From a virus, in the IMG/VR virus record IMGVR_UViG_3300048026_000121, positions 1 through 57,466 of that record: DNA of 57,466 nt. One strand, given 5' to 3'. The position numbers and the translations under genes were made by a program. Positions 20,991 through 29,936 of this stretch are shown one piece after another (position 1 is the first letter of the stretch; every line of letters starts with the position of its first letter). The notes under the pieces are model-generated. The model had not been told where the DNA came from. It was given only the letters and a program-made list of their open reading frames with translations, and made no database searches.

Positions 20991-22744
20991 GCATCCCAAA
21001 CACAGAACCAGAGTACGGCCCAACAATCAGCATCTCAGAAGAGATTCATGCTATGAAGTATCGTAGTAAAGGTGAGACTTTCAAAGAGGCTATGACTCGT
21101 GTTGCTGAAGCACTGAAGGATGATGAGGGTCACTTCAATAACTTTCGTAACATTCTGTACAACCAACGTTTCCTACCAGCAGGACGTGTCCAGTCTGCTA
21201 TGGGTGCACCAAGACGTGTGACACCATACAACTGCTTCGTGTCTATGACTATTGAGGATAGCATGGATGGTATCATGGAGGCTGCAAGACGTGCAGCAGA
21301 GACCATGCGTCTAGGTGGTGGCATTGGCTATGACTTTAGTACACTTCGTCCTCGTGGCACAATGATCAAGTCACTAGACAGTAAGTCATCTGGCCCTCTA
21401 TCTTTCATGGGTATCTTTGATGCTGTCTGTCGTACCATTGCATCAGCAGGACACAGACGTGGGGCACAGATGGGTGTACTACGTGTTGATCATCCTGACA
21501 TTGAAGAGTTCATCACAGCTAAGAACAACTCTGACACACTAACACAGTTCAACATCTCTGTAGGTGTGACTGATGAGTTCATGACAGCAGTGAAAGAAGA
21601 CAAAGACTTTGATCTTAAGTTTGAAGGGCGTGTCTACAAAACAGTAAGTGCTACTGCATTATGGGATCAGATCCTACGTTCTACATGGGACTGGGCAGAA
21701 CCTGGTATCCTCTTCATTGATCGTATCAATAAGAAGAATAACCTGTGGTACGCAGAGAAGATTGCTGCAACCAACCCATGTGGTGAGCAACCACTGCCAC
21801 CCAATGGTGCATGTCTACTTGGTTCATTCAACTTGACTAAGTATGTAGTTGAACATGAAGGTAAGTACGTATTCAACATGAACCAATTACGTAACGACAT
21901 CCCACATGTTGTTCGTGCTATGGATAATGTGGTTGATCGTGCAACGTATCCACTGAAAGAACAGGAGCAAGAAGCCAAGAGTAAAAGACGTATGGGCCTT
22001 GGTGTTACTGGGGTAGCAAATGCTATCGAAGCACTGGGGTTTGAGTATGGCAGTGAGAGATTCCTGCAGACCCTCGAAGAAATCATGGGGGTGATTAGGG
22101 ATGTTGCATACAAAACATCTGTTGAGTTGGCTATGGAGAAAGGTCCATTTCCTCTCTTTACTCAGGCTTATCTGGAGAGTGACTTTGCTAAGTCTCTTCC
22201 TGATGATATCCGTAATCTCATTAGTGAGTGTGGTATCCGTAACAGTCATCTTCTTTCGGTTGCTCCAACAGGAACTATCAGCTTGTCAGCCGACAACGTA
22301 TCCTCTGGAATCGAGCCTGTCTTCTCACATTACTACGACAGAACTATCCAAACCTTCGATGGACCCAAGGTTGAACGAGTAGAAGACTACGGCTATCGTG
22401 TCTTTGGTGTGAAGGGTAAGACTGCAGACGAACTGTCTGTGTTTGATCACGTCAAAGTGTTGAACGTTGCTTCTCGTTTTGTTGACTCAGCTTGCTCCAA
22501 GACCTGTAACACAGGCGAGGAAGTAACCTGGGAAGAGTTCAAGCAGGTGTACATGGATGCCTACGATGGTGGTGCCTCTGGTTGTACAACCTTTAGGGCA
22601 GCAGGTAAACGTTATGGTATCCTGAATGCTTCTACCTCTGAGGATGTAGTTGAAGAGCCAGAAGTAGAAGAGACACAGGACTACGTGGATGAAGGTGGTG
22701 CTTGCTACTTTGATCCAGCAACTGGTCTACGTCAGTGTGAATAG
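20987..22744 (+). CDS. nrdJ: Class II (B12-dependent) ribonucleotide reductase
   Basis: 585 aa. Converts ribonucleotides to deoxyribonucleotides using adenosylcobalamin. Signature stretches are PYNCFVSM, RLGGGIGYDFS, AGHRRGAQMGVLRVDHPDI, NPCGEQPLPPNGACLLGS (the class II form; class I has a different Leu-Cys-Glu motif) and APTGTISL. The tail CYFDPATGLRQC supplies the swinging cysteine pair. No small subunit gene is present, as expected. Activity requires cobalamin in the host cell, an ecological constraint. Confidence 0.95.
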   Translation: MSIPNTEPEYGPTISISEEIHAMKYRSKGETFKEAMTRVAEALKDDEGHFNNFRNILYNQRFLPAGRVQSAMGAPRRVTPYNCFVSMTIEDSMDGIMEAARRAAETMRLGGGIGYDFSTLRPRGTMIKSLDSKSSGPLSFMGIFDAVCRTIASAGHRRGAQMGVLRVDHPDIEEFITAKNNSDTLTQFNISVGVTDEFMTAVKEDKDFDLKFEGRVYKTVSATALWDQILRSTWDWAEPGILFIDRINKKNNLWYAEKIAATNPCGEQPLPPNGACLLGSFNLTKYVVEHEGKYVFNMNQLRNDIPHVVRAMDNVVDRATYPLKEQEQEAKSKRRMGLGVTGVANAIEALGFEYGSERFLQTLEEIMGVIRDVAYKTSVELAMEKGPFPLFTQAYLESDFAKSLPDDIRNLISECGIRNSHLLSVAPTGTISLSADNVSSGIEPVFSHYYDRTIQTFDGPKVERVEDYGYRVFGVKGKTADELSVFDHVKVLNVASRFVDSACSKTCNTGEEVTWEEFKQVYMDAYDGGASGCTTFRAAGKRYGILNASTSEDVVEEPEVEETQDYVDEGGACYFDPATGLRQCE

Positions 22745-22925
22745 ACAACGTAGAAAGAAACTGGGCACTGTCCCTTCACCCTGCATAAAGGTCTGTCGTA
22801 TTGAAGATGGCTTTTGTGTGGGGTGTAAAAGAACACTTGACGAAATACGTGACTGGATGATACTGTCCGATTACGAGCAGAAGAAACTGCTTCACGAACT
22901 AATGTGGAGGAAAGACAATGGCTAA
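22737..22925 (+). CDS. DUF1289 protein
   Basis: 62 aa. SPCIKVCRIEDGFCVGCKRT then LDEIRDWMILSDYEQKKLL is the DUF1289 signature: four cysteines likely binding iron-sulphur or zinc. The GTG start lies inside the RNR 3' end (8-nt overlap). DUF1289 proteins are typical of Proteobacteria; their function is not established. Placement right after RNR hints at a redox or maturation role. Confidence 0.85.
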   Translation: MNRQRRKKLGTVPSPCIKVCRIEDGFCVGCKRTLDEIRDWMILSDYEQKKLLHELMWRKDNG

Positions 22926-23073
22926 GGTTCAGATCGTTGGTGCATCAGCTAACTCTCACCAAGCCCTAAAGAAAAAGACTTCTCAGTCTAAGAGAATAGG
23001 TTCTATTAAGTATGGTTCCATGAACAAACATAAACGTAGGGCCACTAAACCATATAGGGGTCAAGGCAAATGA
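22918..23073 (+). CDS. 51-aa highly basic protein
   Basis: 51 aa: MAKVQIVGASANSHQALKKK then a lysine/arginine-rich tail (NKHKRRATKPYRGQGK). Overlaps both neighbours, GGAGGAAAG in front. A nucleic-acid-binding peptide is likely from charge alone. Confidence 0.65.
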   Translation: MAKVQIVGASANSHQALKKKTSQSKRIGSIKYGSMNKHKRRATKPYRGQGK

Positions 23074-23558
23074 AAGTTCATGTACGTAAGTTTAGAAAAG
23101 ATGTTTATGATGAAGTTAATGAACCATCTAAACAAGCTTTGATCAAACTACTTGAGAGGGATGGACATACGGTTCTATCTGATAAAGAAGATTACAACGC
23201 TGATGTAGTTACCACTAAGGACGGTCAGACGTACTACCATGAGGTTGAGCGTAAAGCACAGTGGGGTAAGGACTGGTTAAGTAAAAGAAACTATAATCTC
23301 ACTCCTGAGAGTGGTTGGCCCACAGCATGGGAAGAACTAAGGATTCCTGGTAGAAAGAGAAGACTTGTACAGAAGTACAAAGACAACATAGATAATCTTT
23401 TCTTCTATGTTTTTAATTGTGAGTACGACAAGGCATGGAAAGTTAAAGGCAGTCAGATGACTGACGACTGCATTCGTAGACCAGACTTTGCTAGAGTCCA
23501 CAAAGATGAAACATTCTACCACATCCCTTACACTGAAGCGGAGTTAGTTACTCTATGA
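23070..23558 (+). CDS. Putative PD-(D/E)XK-type nuclease
   Basis: 162 aa. ADVVTTKDGQTYYHEVERKAQ (about 44-64) gives an Asp followed by Glu-x-Glu-x-Lys, the restriction-nuclease-like core. Then come WPTAWEELRIPGRKRRL and an FFYVFN strand. Similar proteins occur in marine phages next to replication genes. Probably host-DNA degradation or repair; the family call is by motif only. Confidence 0.65.
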   Translation: MKVHVRKFRKDVYDEVNEPSKQALIKLLERDGHTVLSDKEDYNADVVTTKDGQTYYHEVERKAQWGKDWLSKRNYNLTPESGWPTAWEELRIPGRKRRLVQKYKDNIDNLFFYVFNCEYDKAWKVKGSQMTDDCIRRPDFARVHKDETFYHIPYTEAELVTL

Positions 23559-23830
23559 CGTACTGCCCTGACTGTGATAACTTACTAGATGATAATGGTG
23601 TGTGTGCAGAGTGTGAAGATATGTTTGATCCAGTACAGAGACCAAGCCACTACGGTCAAGGTGAGATAGAATGTATTGACTACATCAAAGACTTCCTGAC
23701 CAGAGAAGAATACATTGGTTACCTCAGAGGTAACATTGCAAAGTACATGCACAGATGGCGTTACAAGAATGGTGCCCAAGATCTGGAGAAGGCTGAGTGG
23801 TATCTCAAACAACTAATAGAGGTAGCATGA
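23555..23830 (+). CDS. DUF3310 protein with N-terminal zinc ribbon
   Basis: 91 aa. An N-terminal Cys-x2-Cys pair (CPDC) and a second (CAEC) suggest a zinc ribbon. The rest (RPSHYGQGEIECIDYIKDFL; NIAKYMHRWRYKNG; DLEKAEWYLKQLI) is a clear DUF3310 domain. DUF3310 domains occur in phage proteins annotated as nucleotide kinases (T7 gp1.7 type). Supports the nucleotide-metabolism theme. Confidence 0.88.
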   Translation: MTYCPDCDNLLDDNGVCAECEDMFDPVQRPSHYGQGEIECIDYIKDFLTREEYIGYLRGNIAKYMHRWRYKNGAQDLEKAEWYLKQLIEVA

Positions 23831-24075
23831 CAGAACAAAAGAGACCAAGAGGTAGACCACCAAAAAAGAAAACCCTTGAGCAAGAAGCCCAAGAGTTCAT
23901 TAAATCAGAGATTCCTAGTGGTGAAATACCTGCTAGGGATTACTTCGCAGGAGCAGCCTTGTCAGGGTTACTTGCCTCTGGGAAGTATATGCGATCAGAC
24001 GAGATCGTTAGTCAAGCATTCTGTTATTCCTGTCTGATGCTTGATCATAAAAAACAAAAAGATAAATCGTCTTAA
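23827..24075 (+). CDS. AT-hook-like small protein, last early gene
   Basis: 82 aa from ATG 23827 (overlaps the previous stop). RPRGRPPKKK is an AT-hook for minor-groove binding. DYFAGAALSGLLASGKYMRS and the CYSC pair form a small domain common in marine phages. Likely DNA-associated. It is followed by the terminator that ends the rightward unit. Confidence 0.75.
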   Translation: MTEQKRPRGRPPKKKTLEQEAQEFIKSEIPSGEIPARDYFAGAALSGLLASGKYMRSDEIVSQAFCYSCLMLDHKKQKDKSS

Positions 24076-24079
24076 ACTA

Positions 24080-24104
24080 AACCCCCAGTTAATCCCTGGG
24101 GGTT
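24080..24104. terminator. Bidirectional terminator at convergence point
   Basis: AACCCCCAG (24080-24088) pairs with CTGGGGGTT (24096-24104), a 9-bp GC-rich stem around a 7-nt loop. Outside it, TTAAACTAAA and TTTAGTTTAA can extend the stem and give U-runs in both directions (TTTTCTTTT rightward). It separates the rightward unit from the last leftward gene, whose stop is at 24110. Confidence 0.9.
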
Positions 24105-24109
24105 TTCTT

Positions 24110-27100
24110 TTAGTTTAATGGTGCAATGTTTGGCACAGTAACTAAGAGTTTCATTCGTCTTTCTATTTCATCTTGAACTGTTTCAGAACCTGCTAGGTAT
24201 TCTTCTGCTGATGAACCATTAATCATCTGTGCAGCAGTGTCCAAGTTTCTTCTACCACCTTTACTTCTTGAATAGACTGTGTAGTTATTTCTGATGAAGC
24301 CTCTAGCTTTGATTGGGTTCTCAGCTACAAAGGAGTCAAACATACCCTCTACCTGTTCTTTTTCTTTAGATATTTTATTTGTAATCCATCCTTCTAGGAT
24401 TGCTTTTTTATCTGCGTTGTCAATAGAAGGATCTTCAGAGATCTCGTTGTAGGTCATCTCTCCATAACGTCCAGGCTGACCATTTTTACCTACAGTTGCA
24501 GGTGCATTCTTTTTCCAGTCCTCAAAGTCTTTGTACATTGTCTTTGCTAGTCTGTGTCTAAGAACTAGATCAACGTTAGCTGTTTTAGCTGTAGTGTTTG
24601 TGTATAGTTGGTAGTTCTTTAGATTGTATTTAGACATCTCTCTTTGAAGGGCAGTCGTTGGTGGCTCACCTGTGATACCAGTGATCTGTTTTAGGCCAGG
24701 ATCAATCTTACCTCTAGCCACTGGGTTATCGAAGTCGTAGTAAGACAAGTCTGTCTCACCATTGAATGACTGGGTGTACTGCAGGAACAACATATCAGGA
24801 GCAAAGCGTAGTGCTCTGTTCTTCATCTCCTCAGATGGTTCTCCTGCACCAAGTAGGCTTACGTCAGTACCTTCAGCAAGATCCCTTGTGTATGGTGCAC
24901 CTGCCTGATCATAAGACATCTGTCCAATAACATCCCTGGCGATAGCACCAGGCATTGTATAAGTTGCAAGGAAATCCCCAAACTGTCTTCTTGCCTGTTC
25001 TACTGCAGCATCGTTACCTTCAGTAAGCATTGCTAGAATAGGTCCAGTTGCAAGGCCAAGATCAAATGAGAACTCAGGGATACCACCCAAGACATCTGCC
25101 ATATCTCTTTTGAATTGTTCTGCATTATCAATAGACATAGGCAAGTTGTTGTCGGATCTCCACTTCTGGTCACCTATGTACATGTGTAGCATGGTAGCAC
25201 CTAGTAGAGGTTTGAGGTCAGCATCATCACCAATCTCTTGAATAAGAGTGTTCTTTACAGAACCGTAGTCTACTTCACCTTGACGTTGATTAGCTAGTTC
25301 GTAACCACCCCACAACATCATGGCACCAGTGGCTTGTCGAGCATACCTTGTTGCTGCATCCTCTGGACCTTGTGTGATCTTAGCCTGATGTAATGCCTCA
25401 CCAAAGAGAGGAGCATACTCTGACATCTTTTGGATGTGATTACCCAAATATCTTGGGAATGGTACACCTGCAAAGGTAGATACAAGAAAAGGAACTTTTC
25501 TATTTAGTCTAACCAAAGATCTGGTTGTGGTTCCTACCAAAGAATCAGCATCTCTGAATGTATCCTGCATGGTCATAGAGTTAGCTTCTTTTGTAGCTGC
25601 ATCTATTGAGATACCATCAGGTAAGTTATCTAGTTTTGTGTTTGATCTTAACCAGTCTGTCATAGACAAACCTTGATCTCTAAACTGTCTGTCCAGTGCA
25701 CCGTAGAAGATGGCTTCCTTCAGTGCTGTGTCTGTCAAGGTATTAGCAAAGTTAGCAGCACGTCCTGCCTTAGCAAGGATACTGTTACTTTCCATACCAA
25801 TCTCAAGCCTCATAGCTTCAGAGTACAAACGTCTGGATTCCTCTGGCATTTCATCCAACATGATCTGTCTGAGTAGTTGTGCCTCAGTCTTATTCATGGT
25901 CATGCCTCTGAGGATAGCAGAGGTGTTAGGTATGATGTTCTTAATACCAGTTGTATCACCTTTCATACCTTGAAATATAGCCTTGAATACTTGGTCAGAC
26001 ATATCAGCACCCATAAGGATGCCAGTACTCATGACGTTCCTTGCTGTAGTAGCAGGTTGTGATGTCATGAGAGAAACACGAAGGGTGTCTAGATCCTGGA
26101 AGAAACCATAGATAGCCCCTGTTGTTTCATTTCTAGTAGCAGCAGCAGCTATCTCTTTGGCATCTACACCACTGATAGATGATGCCCCCTTAGCAAAGAG
26201 AACATCAATAGGTGTAGCAGTTCTTCTAATCTCTCCACCTCTCTTGATAGCACTCTGGAAACCAAGAGTTTGACCAGCACGAGAAACCTCTGCCATGTAG
26301 ATCAAAGAGAACTCTTCTTTAGTTAGTCCATACTTATCTTTTACAGTGTTAAGAATATTAAATACTCTTTCTGATCCTTCCCCCTGCATAGCATTAGCTA
26401 TAGCCTCAGTGATACGAATCTCTCCACCTTGTGTGTCGAGTTTAAATTCGTTCATCAAGTCTACAGACGCAGCAGCAATACCTCTCAGGGTATGGGCAGA
26501 CAGTCCTGAACTAAATTCAGGGTTAGCCTTTGGGTCTGTCATAGATGCAAGGATTGCCTGACCTTTACTTACACGTTCTGGGTCTAGTCTACCTTTTAAC
26601 TTAGCACCTTTTACTCCTGCACGAGCAGATAGGATATCGTCTAGGTCAGCAATGATAGTCTGAGCAGCTTTCTTCTGGGCAGGTGAAGCACCTGAGATAG
26701 TACCTAAAGATCTTTGTGCAGCTTTCTCTGCCTCTTCAGCAAAGACCTTTCCTCTTTCCTTGAGGATGTCATCTATCTTGTTTTGTCTACCTCTCCCAAG
26801 GACACCTGACAAATAACCACCTGCACCACCTACAGTAGCATCAGTGATACCACCAATTAGAGAATCGTAGATAAAGTCTCTGGAGGTATACTCAAAGCCT
26901 TCAACGACTTCATCTCTGGTTTCCCCTTGTGCCCCTGCCTGGACACCACTAACAGTAACACCAGTACCAAAACCAATGCCAGCTTCTTTAACTGCTTGCC
27001 TAGCTGCTGATCTTTTTACACCAGTCTTCACTACGTTCTTTTGTGTAGCTTCTTTTAACCCTGCTCTGACAGCAAGCTGTGTTGCTTTAGCTCCTGCCTT

Positions 27101-27508
27101 TGCACCCAACTTAGTAAGACCAAAACTACCAAGACCTAGATAAGTAGAGGGAGCAGTAATGACAGCCTCAGAGAAGTCACCAATAGCATCACCCCAGGTA
27201 CTACCTACCTGTTCAGTATTATCCCATGCCTGGATCAAACGACCAAAGGCATCCTTACCCTTCTGACTAAAGTCCTTGTTCTTTACGTAGTTCAAGTCCT
27301 TCACTGCTGTGACTTCGTTCCAAGACTGTGCTCTCATGTGTTCGACAAACTCTTTTGTCAAACCCTCAAAGCCAATCTCTCTCATTTGATCCTTGGTGTA
27401 CTTATACCTTCCACCAGAGAAGAAACGTACCAGATCCCTTTTGAAATCGTCATCCTCAACAAGATCAACGAAGTTATTATCTGGTGCCTTGTCGATGTAA
27501 CCTGCCAT
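24110..27508 (-). CDS. Large internal virion/ejection protein
   Basis: 1132 aa, last gene of the late unit. Mostly helical, with a glycine/alanine-rich central part (about 120-245: AGAKATQLAVRAG, GGITDATVGGAGGYLSGVLG) that could insert in or cross membranes. It is the last and largest member of a run of three proteins behind the lysozyme-like gene. By size and place it matches the T7 gp16-type protein that forms the DNA-ejection channel; sequence-level homology is not claimed. TAATG overlap with the upstream gene. Confidence 0.7.
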   Translation of the reverse strand: MAGYIDKAPDNNFVDLVEDDDFKRDLVRFFSGGRYKYTKDQMREIGFEGLTKEFVEHMRAQSWNEVTAVKDLNYVKNKDFSQKGKDAFGRLIQAWDNTEQVGSTWGDAIGDFSEAVITAPSTYLGLGSFGLTKLGAKAGAKATQLAVRAGLKEATQKNVVKTGVKRSAARQAVKEAGIGFGTGVTVSGVQAGAQGETRDEVVEGFEYTSRDFIYDSLIGGITDATVGGAGGYLSGVLGRGRQNKIDDILKERGKVFAEEAEKAAQRSLGTISGASPAQKKAAQTIIADLDDILSARAGVKGAKLKGRLDPERVSKGQAILASMTDPKANPEFSSGLSAHTLRGIAAASVDLMNEFKLDTQGGEIRITEAIANAMQGEGSERVFNILNTVKDKYGLTKEEFSLIYMAEVSRAGQTLGFQSAIKRGGEIRRTATPIDVLFAKGASSISGVDAKEIAAAATRNETTGAIYGFFQDLDTLRVSLMTSQPATTARNVMSTGILMGADMSDQVFKAIFQGMKGDTTGIKNIIPNTSAILRGMTMNKTEAQLLRQIMLDEMPEESRRLYSEAMRLEIGMESNSILAKAGRAANFANTLTDTALKEAIFYGALDRQFRDQGLSMTDWLRSNTKLDNLPDGISIDAATKEANSMTMQDTFRDADSLVGTTTRSLVRLNRKVPFLVSTFAGVPFPRYLGNHIQKMSEYAPLFGEALHQAKITQGPEDAATRYARQATGAMMLWGGYELANQRQGEVDYGSVKNTLIQEIGDDADLKPLLGATMLHMYIGDQKWRSDNNLPMSIDNAEQFKRDMADVLGGIPEFSFDLGLATGPILAMLTEGNDAAVEQARRQFGDFLATYTMPGAIARDVIGQMSYDQAGAPYTRDLAEGTDVSLLGAGEPSEEMKNRALRFAPDMLFLQYTQSFNGETDLSYYDFDNPVARGKIDPGLKQITGITGEPPTTALQREMSKYNLKNYQLYTNTTAKTANVDLVLRHRLAKTMYKDFEDWKKNAPATVGKNGQPGRYGEMTYNEISEDPSIDNADKKAILEGWITNKISKEKEQVEGMFDSFVAENPIKARGFIRNNYTVYSRSKGGRRNLDTAAQMINGSSAEEYLAGSETVQDEIERRMKLLVTVPNIAPLN

Positions 27509-28437
27509 TAATCTTCACCTTCCTCTTCAATGAGGTCTTCTGTTGCAGATGTATTTGGATCTGCAGGTAAAGGTCTTTCTATTGTCTGAGGATTATACTC
27601 AAACGTTGGATAGTTAGTAGCAATATCTCTAAGGTTAGTCATGCCTGTTAGGAAATTAACCTTATCAAAAATCTCAGAATAAACATCACTCTCATCTTTT
27701 TGAATTAGTGGGTCACTGATCTGTACCTTGAAGTACTCCACAGCATTCTGAATAATTTCACCTGCTGCATCAGGGTTCTCCCACTTAATATTACCAGTGT
27801 CTGCATTATAAGAACCACCAAGCTGACCAATGAGAGAACGTTCAATTTGTTTTTGAACCTTTGCCTCTTTGTCAGTGTCAAAAGAAGTAAGAGACATTGG
27901 GTTTACTTTAAACCTGTTAATGTCTGGGGATGCTGCACCAGGGCCAGTAGCTGCACTCAACAGTGGAGTAAGTGCAGTCTCAAAGTCTTCTTCAGTGTTG
28001 GCATAGATAGCTTCAATAAGTTTGTCAGACGTTGGATTTTCTGCGTATCCCATATCTAAAGCATAAGCCATAGCAGAGGCAATCTTCTCTGGTTTAAGGT
28101 TAGCAACTACAGCCTCACTAAGTCTTTCCATACCAGAACTACTGATAGTTTTATCAGGATCTTCCTGTAGTTTCGTAAGTCTAACCAACAAAGTATCAAG
28201 ATCACCAGATGATTCTAGAACTGCAGCAGCTTCCTCTGTCAATCCAAAACCAACACCTGCGTTAACTCTTGCTGCTCTCTTCTGAGCCTTTTCTTTTCTA
28301 GCTTCAATACGAGACATCAACTCAGGTAGGATCTGAGCCTTACGCTTTTCTAGTAGAGACATCATAAATTCGTCAGCCCTAGTAGCTGCGTCTTCCTGGC
28401 GATTAATCTCTGCTACAACACCTGCTAAAAAACCCAT
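27508..28437 (-). CDS. Internal virion protein candidate
   Basis: 309 aa, helical, charged N-terminal coiled-coil (about 10-55: EINRQEDAATRADEFMMSLL). No recognised domain. Position between the lysozyme-like region and the large ejection protein suggests a core or ejection component; acidic C-terminus (EDLIEEEGED). Confidence 0.6.
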   Translation of the reverse strand: MGFLAGVVAEINRQEDAATRADEFMMSLLEKRKAQILPELMSRIEARKEKAQKRAARVNAGVGFGLTEEAAAVLESSGDLDTLLVRLTKLQEDPDKTISSSGMERLSEAVVANLKPEKIASAMAYALDMGYAENPTSDKLIEAIYANTEEDFETALTPLLSAATGPGAASPDINRFKVNPMSLTSFDTDKEAKVQKQIERSLIGQLGGSYNADTGNIKWENPDAAGEIIQNAVEYFKVQISDPLIQKDESDVYSEIFDKVNFLTGMTNLRDIATNYPTFEYNPQTIERPLPADPNTSATEDLIEEEGED

Positions 28438-28439
28438 AG

Positions 28440-29084
28440 TTACATCCTCGCCATAAGACCTTTAGGTTCTGCCTTAGGCTCACCAAGATCCATTTCCATT
28501 TGTTGTTTAGGCTCTTCTACTGGAGCCTCTCTCATTGCAGGTCTCTCAGGAGATCTACCCTCAGATTTAGCAAGAGCACTCCTGACCATAGACATTTCTT
28601 TTTCGTCTTCTTCTTGCTCGTCTTTCTCGAACCCAGACTTGTACTCAATACCTACTTCATCAGCTACATCAGCAATGAACTCATGGACAGTAGGGGCAAT
28701 GATTAGACTTACATCAATGCTGTGGATACCTTCAGCTACTGCACTTCTCAGTAGACCTTCAGTAAGACTACGAACATCTACACCTTTATCTAGCAGCATC
28801 ATAGCTGTGTCTAGTCTTTCTACATCATTAAGACGTGTAAGGTGTAGGCGTAGTGCATCCTCTGGATCAGTGATCTCTGGTGGTCTTTCGTATGGTCTGC
28901 TCTTAGGTTCAGCAGTAAGTGACTGCCCAGGGATAGGAGCATTGAATAACTTAGGGCTTGGTCTACCTACTGGTTTCTTTAGCTTAGGTTTAGCCTTAGG
29001 CTTTGGCCTCGTGTCACCCTTGACTGGTTGCTTAAATACTTGAGCAGCCTGTGCATTCATTGGTTGTTTCTGTGGTGCTAACAT
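28440..29084 (-). CDS. Virion-associated protein, unknown
   Basis: 214 aa. A basic Pro/Lys N-terminus (KPKAKPKLKKPVGRPSPKLF) that may touch DNA, a helical middle (about 75-150) and an acidic, methionine-rich tail. Unknown family; in the internal-virion gene block. Confidence 0.6.
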   Translation of the reverse strand: MLAPQKQPMNAQAAQVFKQPVKGDTRPKPKAKPKLKKPVGRPSPKLFNAPIPGQSLTAEPKSRPYERPPEITDPEDALRLHLTRLNDVERLDTAMMLLDKGVDVRSLTEGLLRSAVAEGIHSIDVSLIIAPTVHEFIADVADEVGIEYKSGFEKDEQEEDEKEMSMVRSALAKSEGRSPERPAMREAPVEEPKQQMEMDLGEPKAEPKGLMARM

Positions 29085-29090
29085 TTTTAC

Positions 29091-29927
29091 CTACCCATAA
29101 TATCCTTTGAGACTACCAAGTGTAATTGGTCCATCCCCTTCTGATCTCCATCCAGGATTTGCTTTCCATTCTTTCGAGTTCTTAGCATAGATAACAGTGC
29201 TACTTGGTTTACCCTTTAAGTTTTTAGCTTTACCAGGAGCAGCTTGCATTACAGCTAGTGGAACACTACCATCGTAACCCCAACGCTCCAAGTACTTTCT
29301 ATACTCAGCTACCTGTTCAGATGGCTTAAGTGTTGTCAAAGTTTCGTAGTCAATTCCTGCCTCTTCAGCAGGGGTTTTACCTATTTGGAATAGACCTTTG
29401 TAGCCTAGTTTGTTTGTAGTAGTCCAAGACCAGTCCTTGTTTTCACCATTAATAACAGAATAAATTTCTCTTGTTGTAATGTTAAAGTCTTCAGCTAGTC
29501 TCTTAACTGAATCCTTAAACTCAGGATCATTAGCATCTCTTTGAACTTTAGTTGCTAGTTCTTCAAAACTTAGTAGACCACTATCACCAGGAAGTCTTGG
29601 TTTAATTTCTGGTTCACTTGGCCTAGATGCTACAGCATCCTCACCGTAGTTGTCTTCCATATCAGAGTAATCATCTGCAGGTTTCTTAGATTTAGAAACT
29701 GCATCTGCCATACTAGACCTGTATTCATTCATAGCAGTTCTGTAAGAACCTACAGCCTCACCACCACTAACCTGTGGTGCTGTTTTCTTGATAAGACTTG
29801 TGTCTATTTCACCAAGTGCTCTCTGCGCTTGTTTCTTTCCAGAGTCTACAGAGTGCTTAGATCTTTTACCTGCTACTCTTTCAGATGCTTTAGGTGCACT
29901 CTGTACTGGCTGATTTAAATTATACAT
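29091..29927 (-). CDS. Virion lytic transglycosylase-like protein
   Basis: 278 aa. After ~110 disordered residues, a lysozyme-like domain runs from about 118 to 278. It includes LAEDFNITTREIYSVINGEN with a candidate catalytic Glu, then GYKGLFQIGKTPAEEAGIDY, and VMQAAPGKA in place of the usual substrate-side motif. Such virion enzymes open a small hole in peptidoglycan during DNA entry. The domain resembles soluble lytic transglycosylases, but the catalytic assignment is tentative. Confidence 0.75.
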   Translation of the reverse strand: MYNLNQPVQSAPKASERVAGKRSKHSVDSGKKQAQRALGEIDTSLIKKTAPQVSGGEAVGSYRTAMNEYRSSMADAVSKSKKPADDYSDMEDNYGEDAVASRPSEPEIKPRLPGDSGLLSFEELATKVQRDANDPEFKDSVKRLAEDFNITTREIYSVINGENKDWSWTTTNKLGYKGLFQIGKTPAEEAGIDYETLTTLKPSEQVAEYRKYLERWGYDGSVPLAVMQAAPGKAKNLKGKPSSTVIYAKNSKEWKANPGWRSEGDGPITLGSLKGYYG

Positions 29928-29936
29928 TTTACGTCC

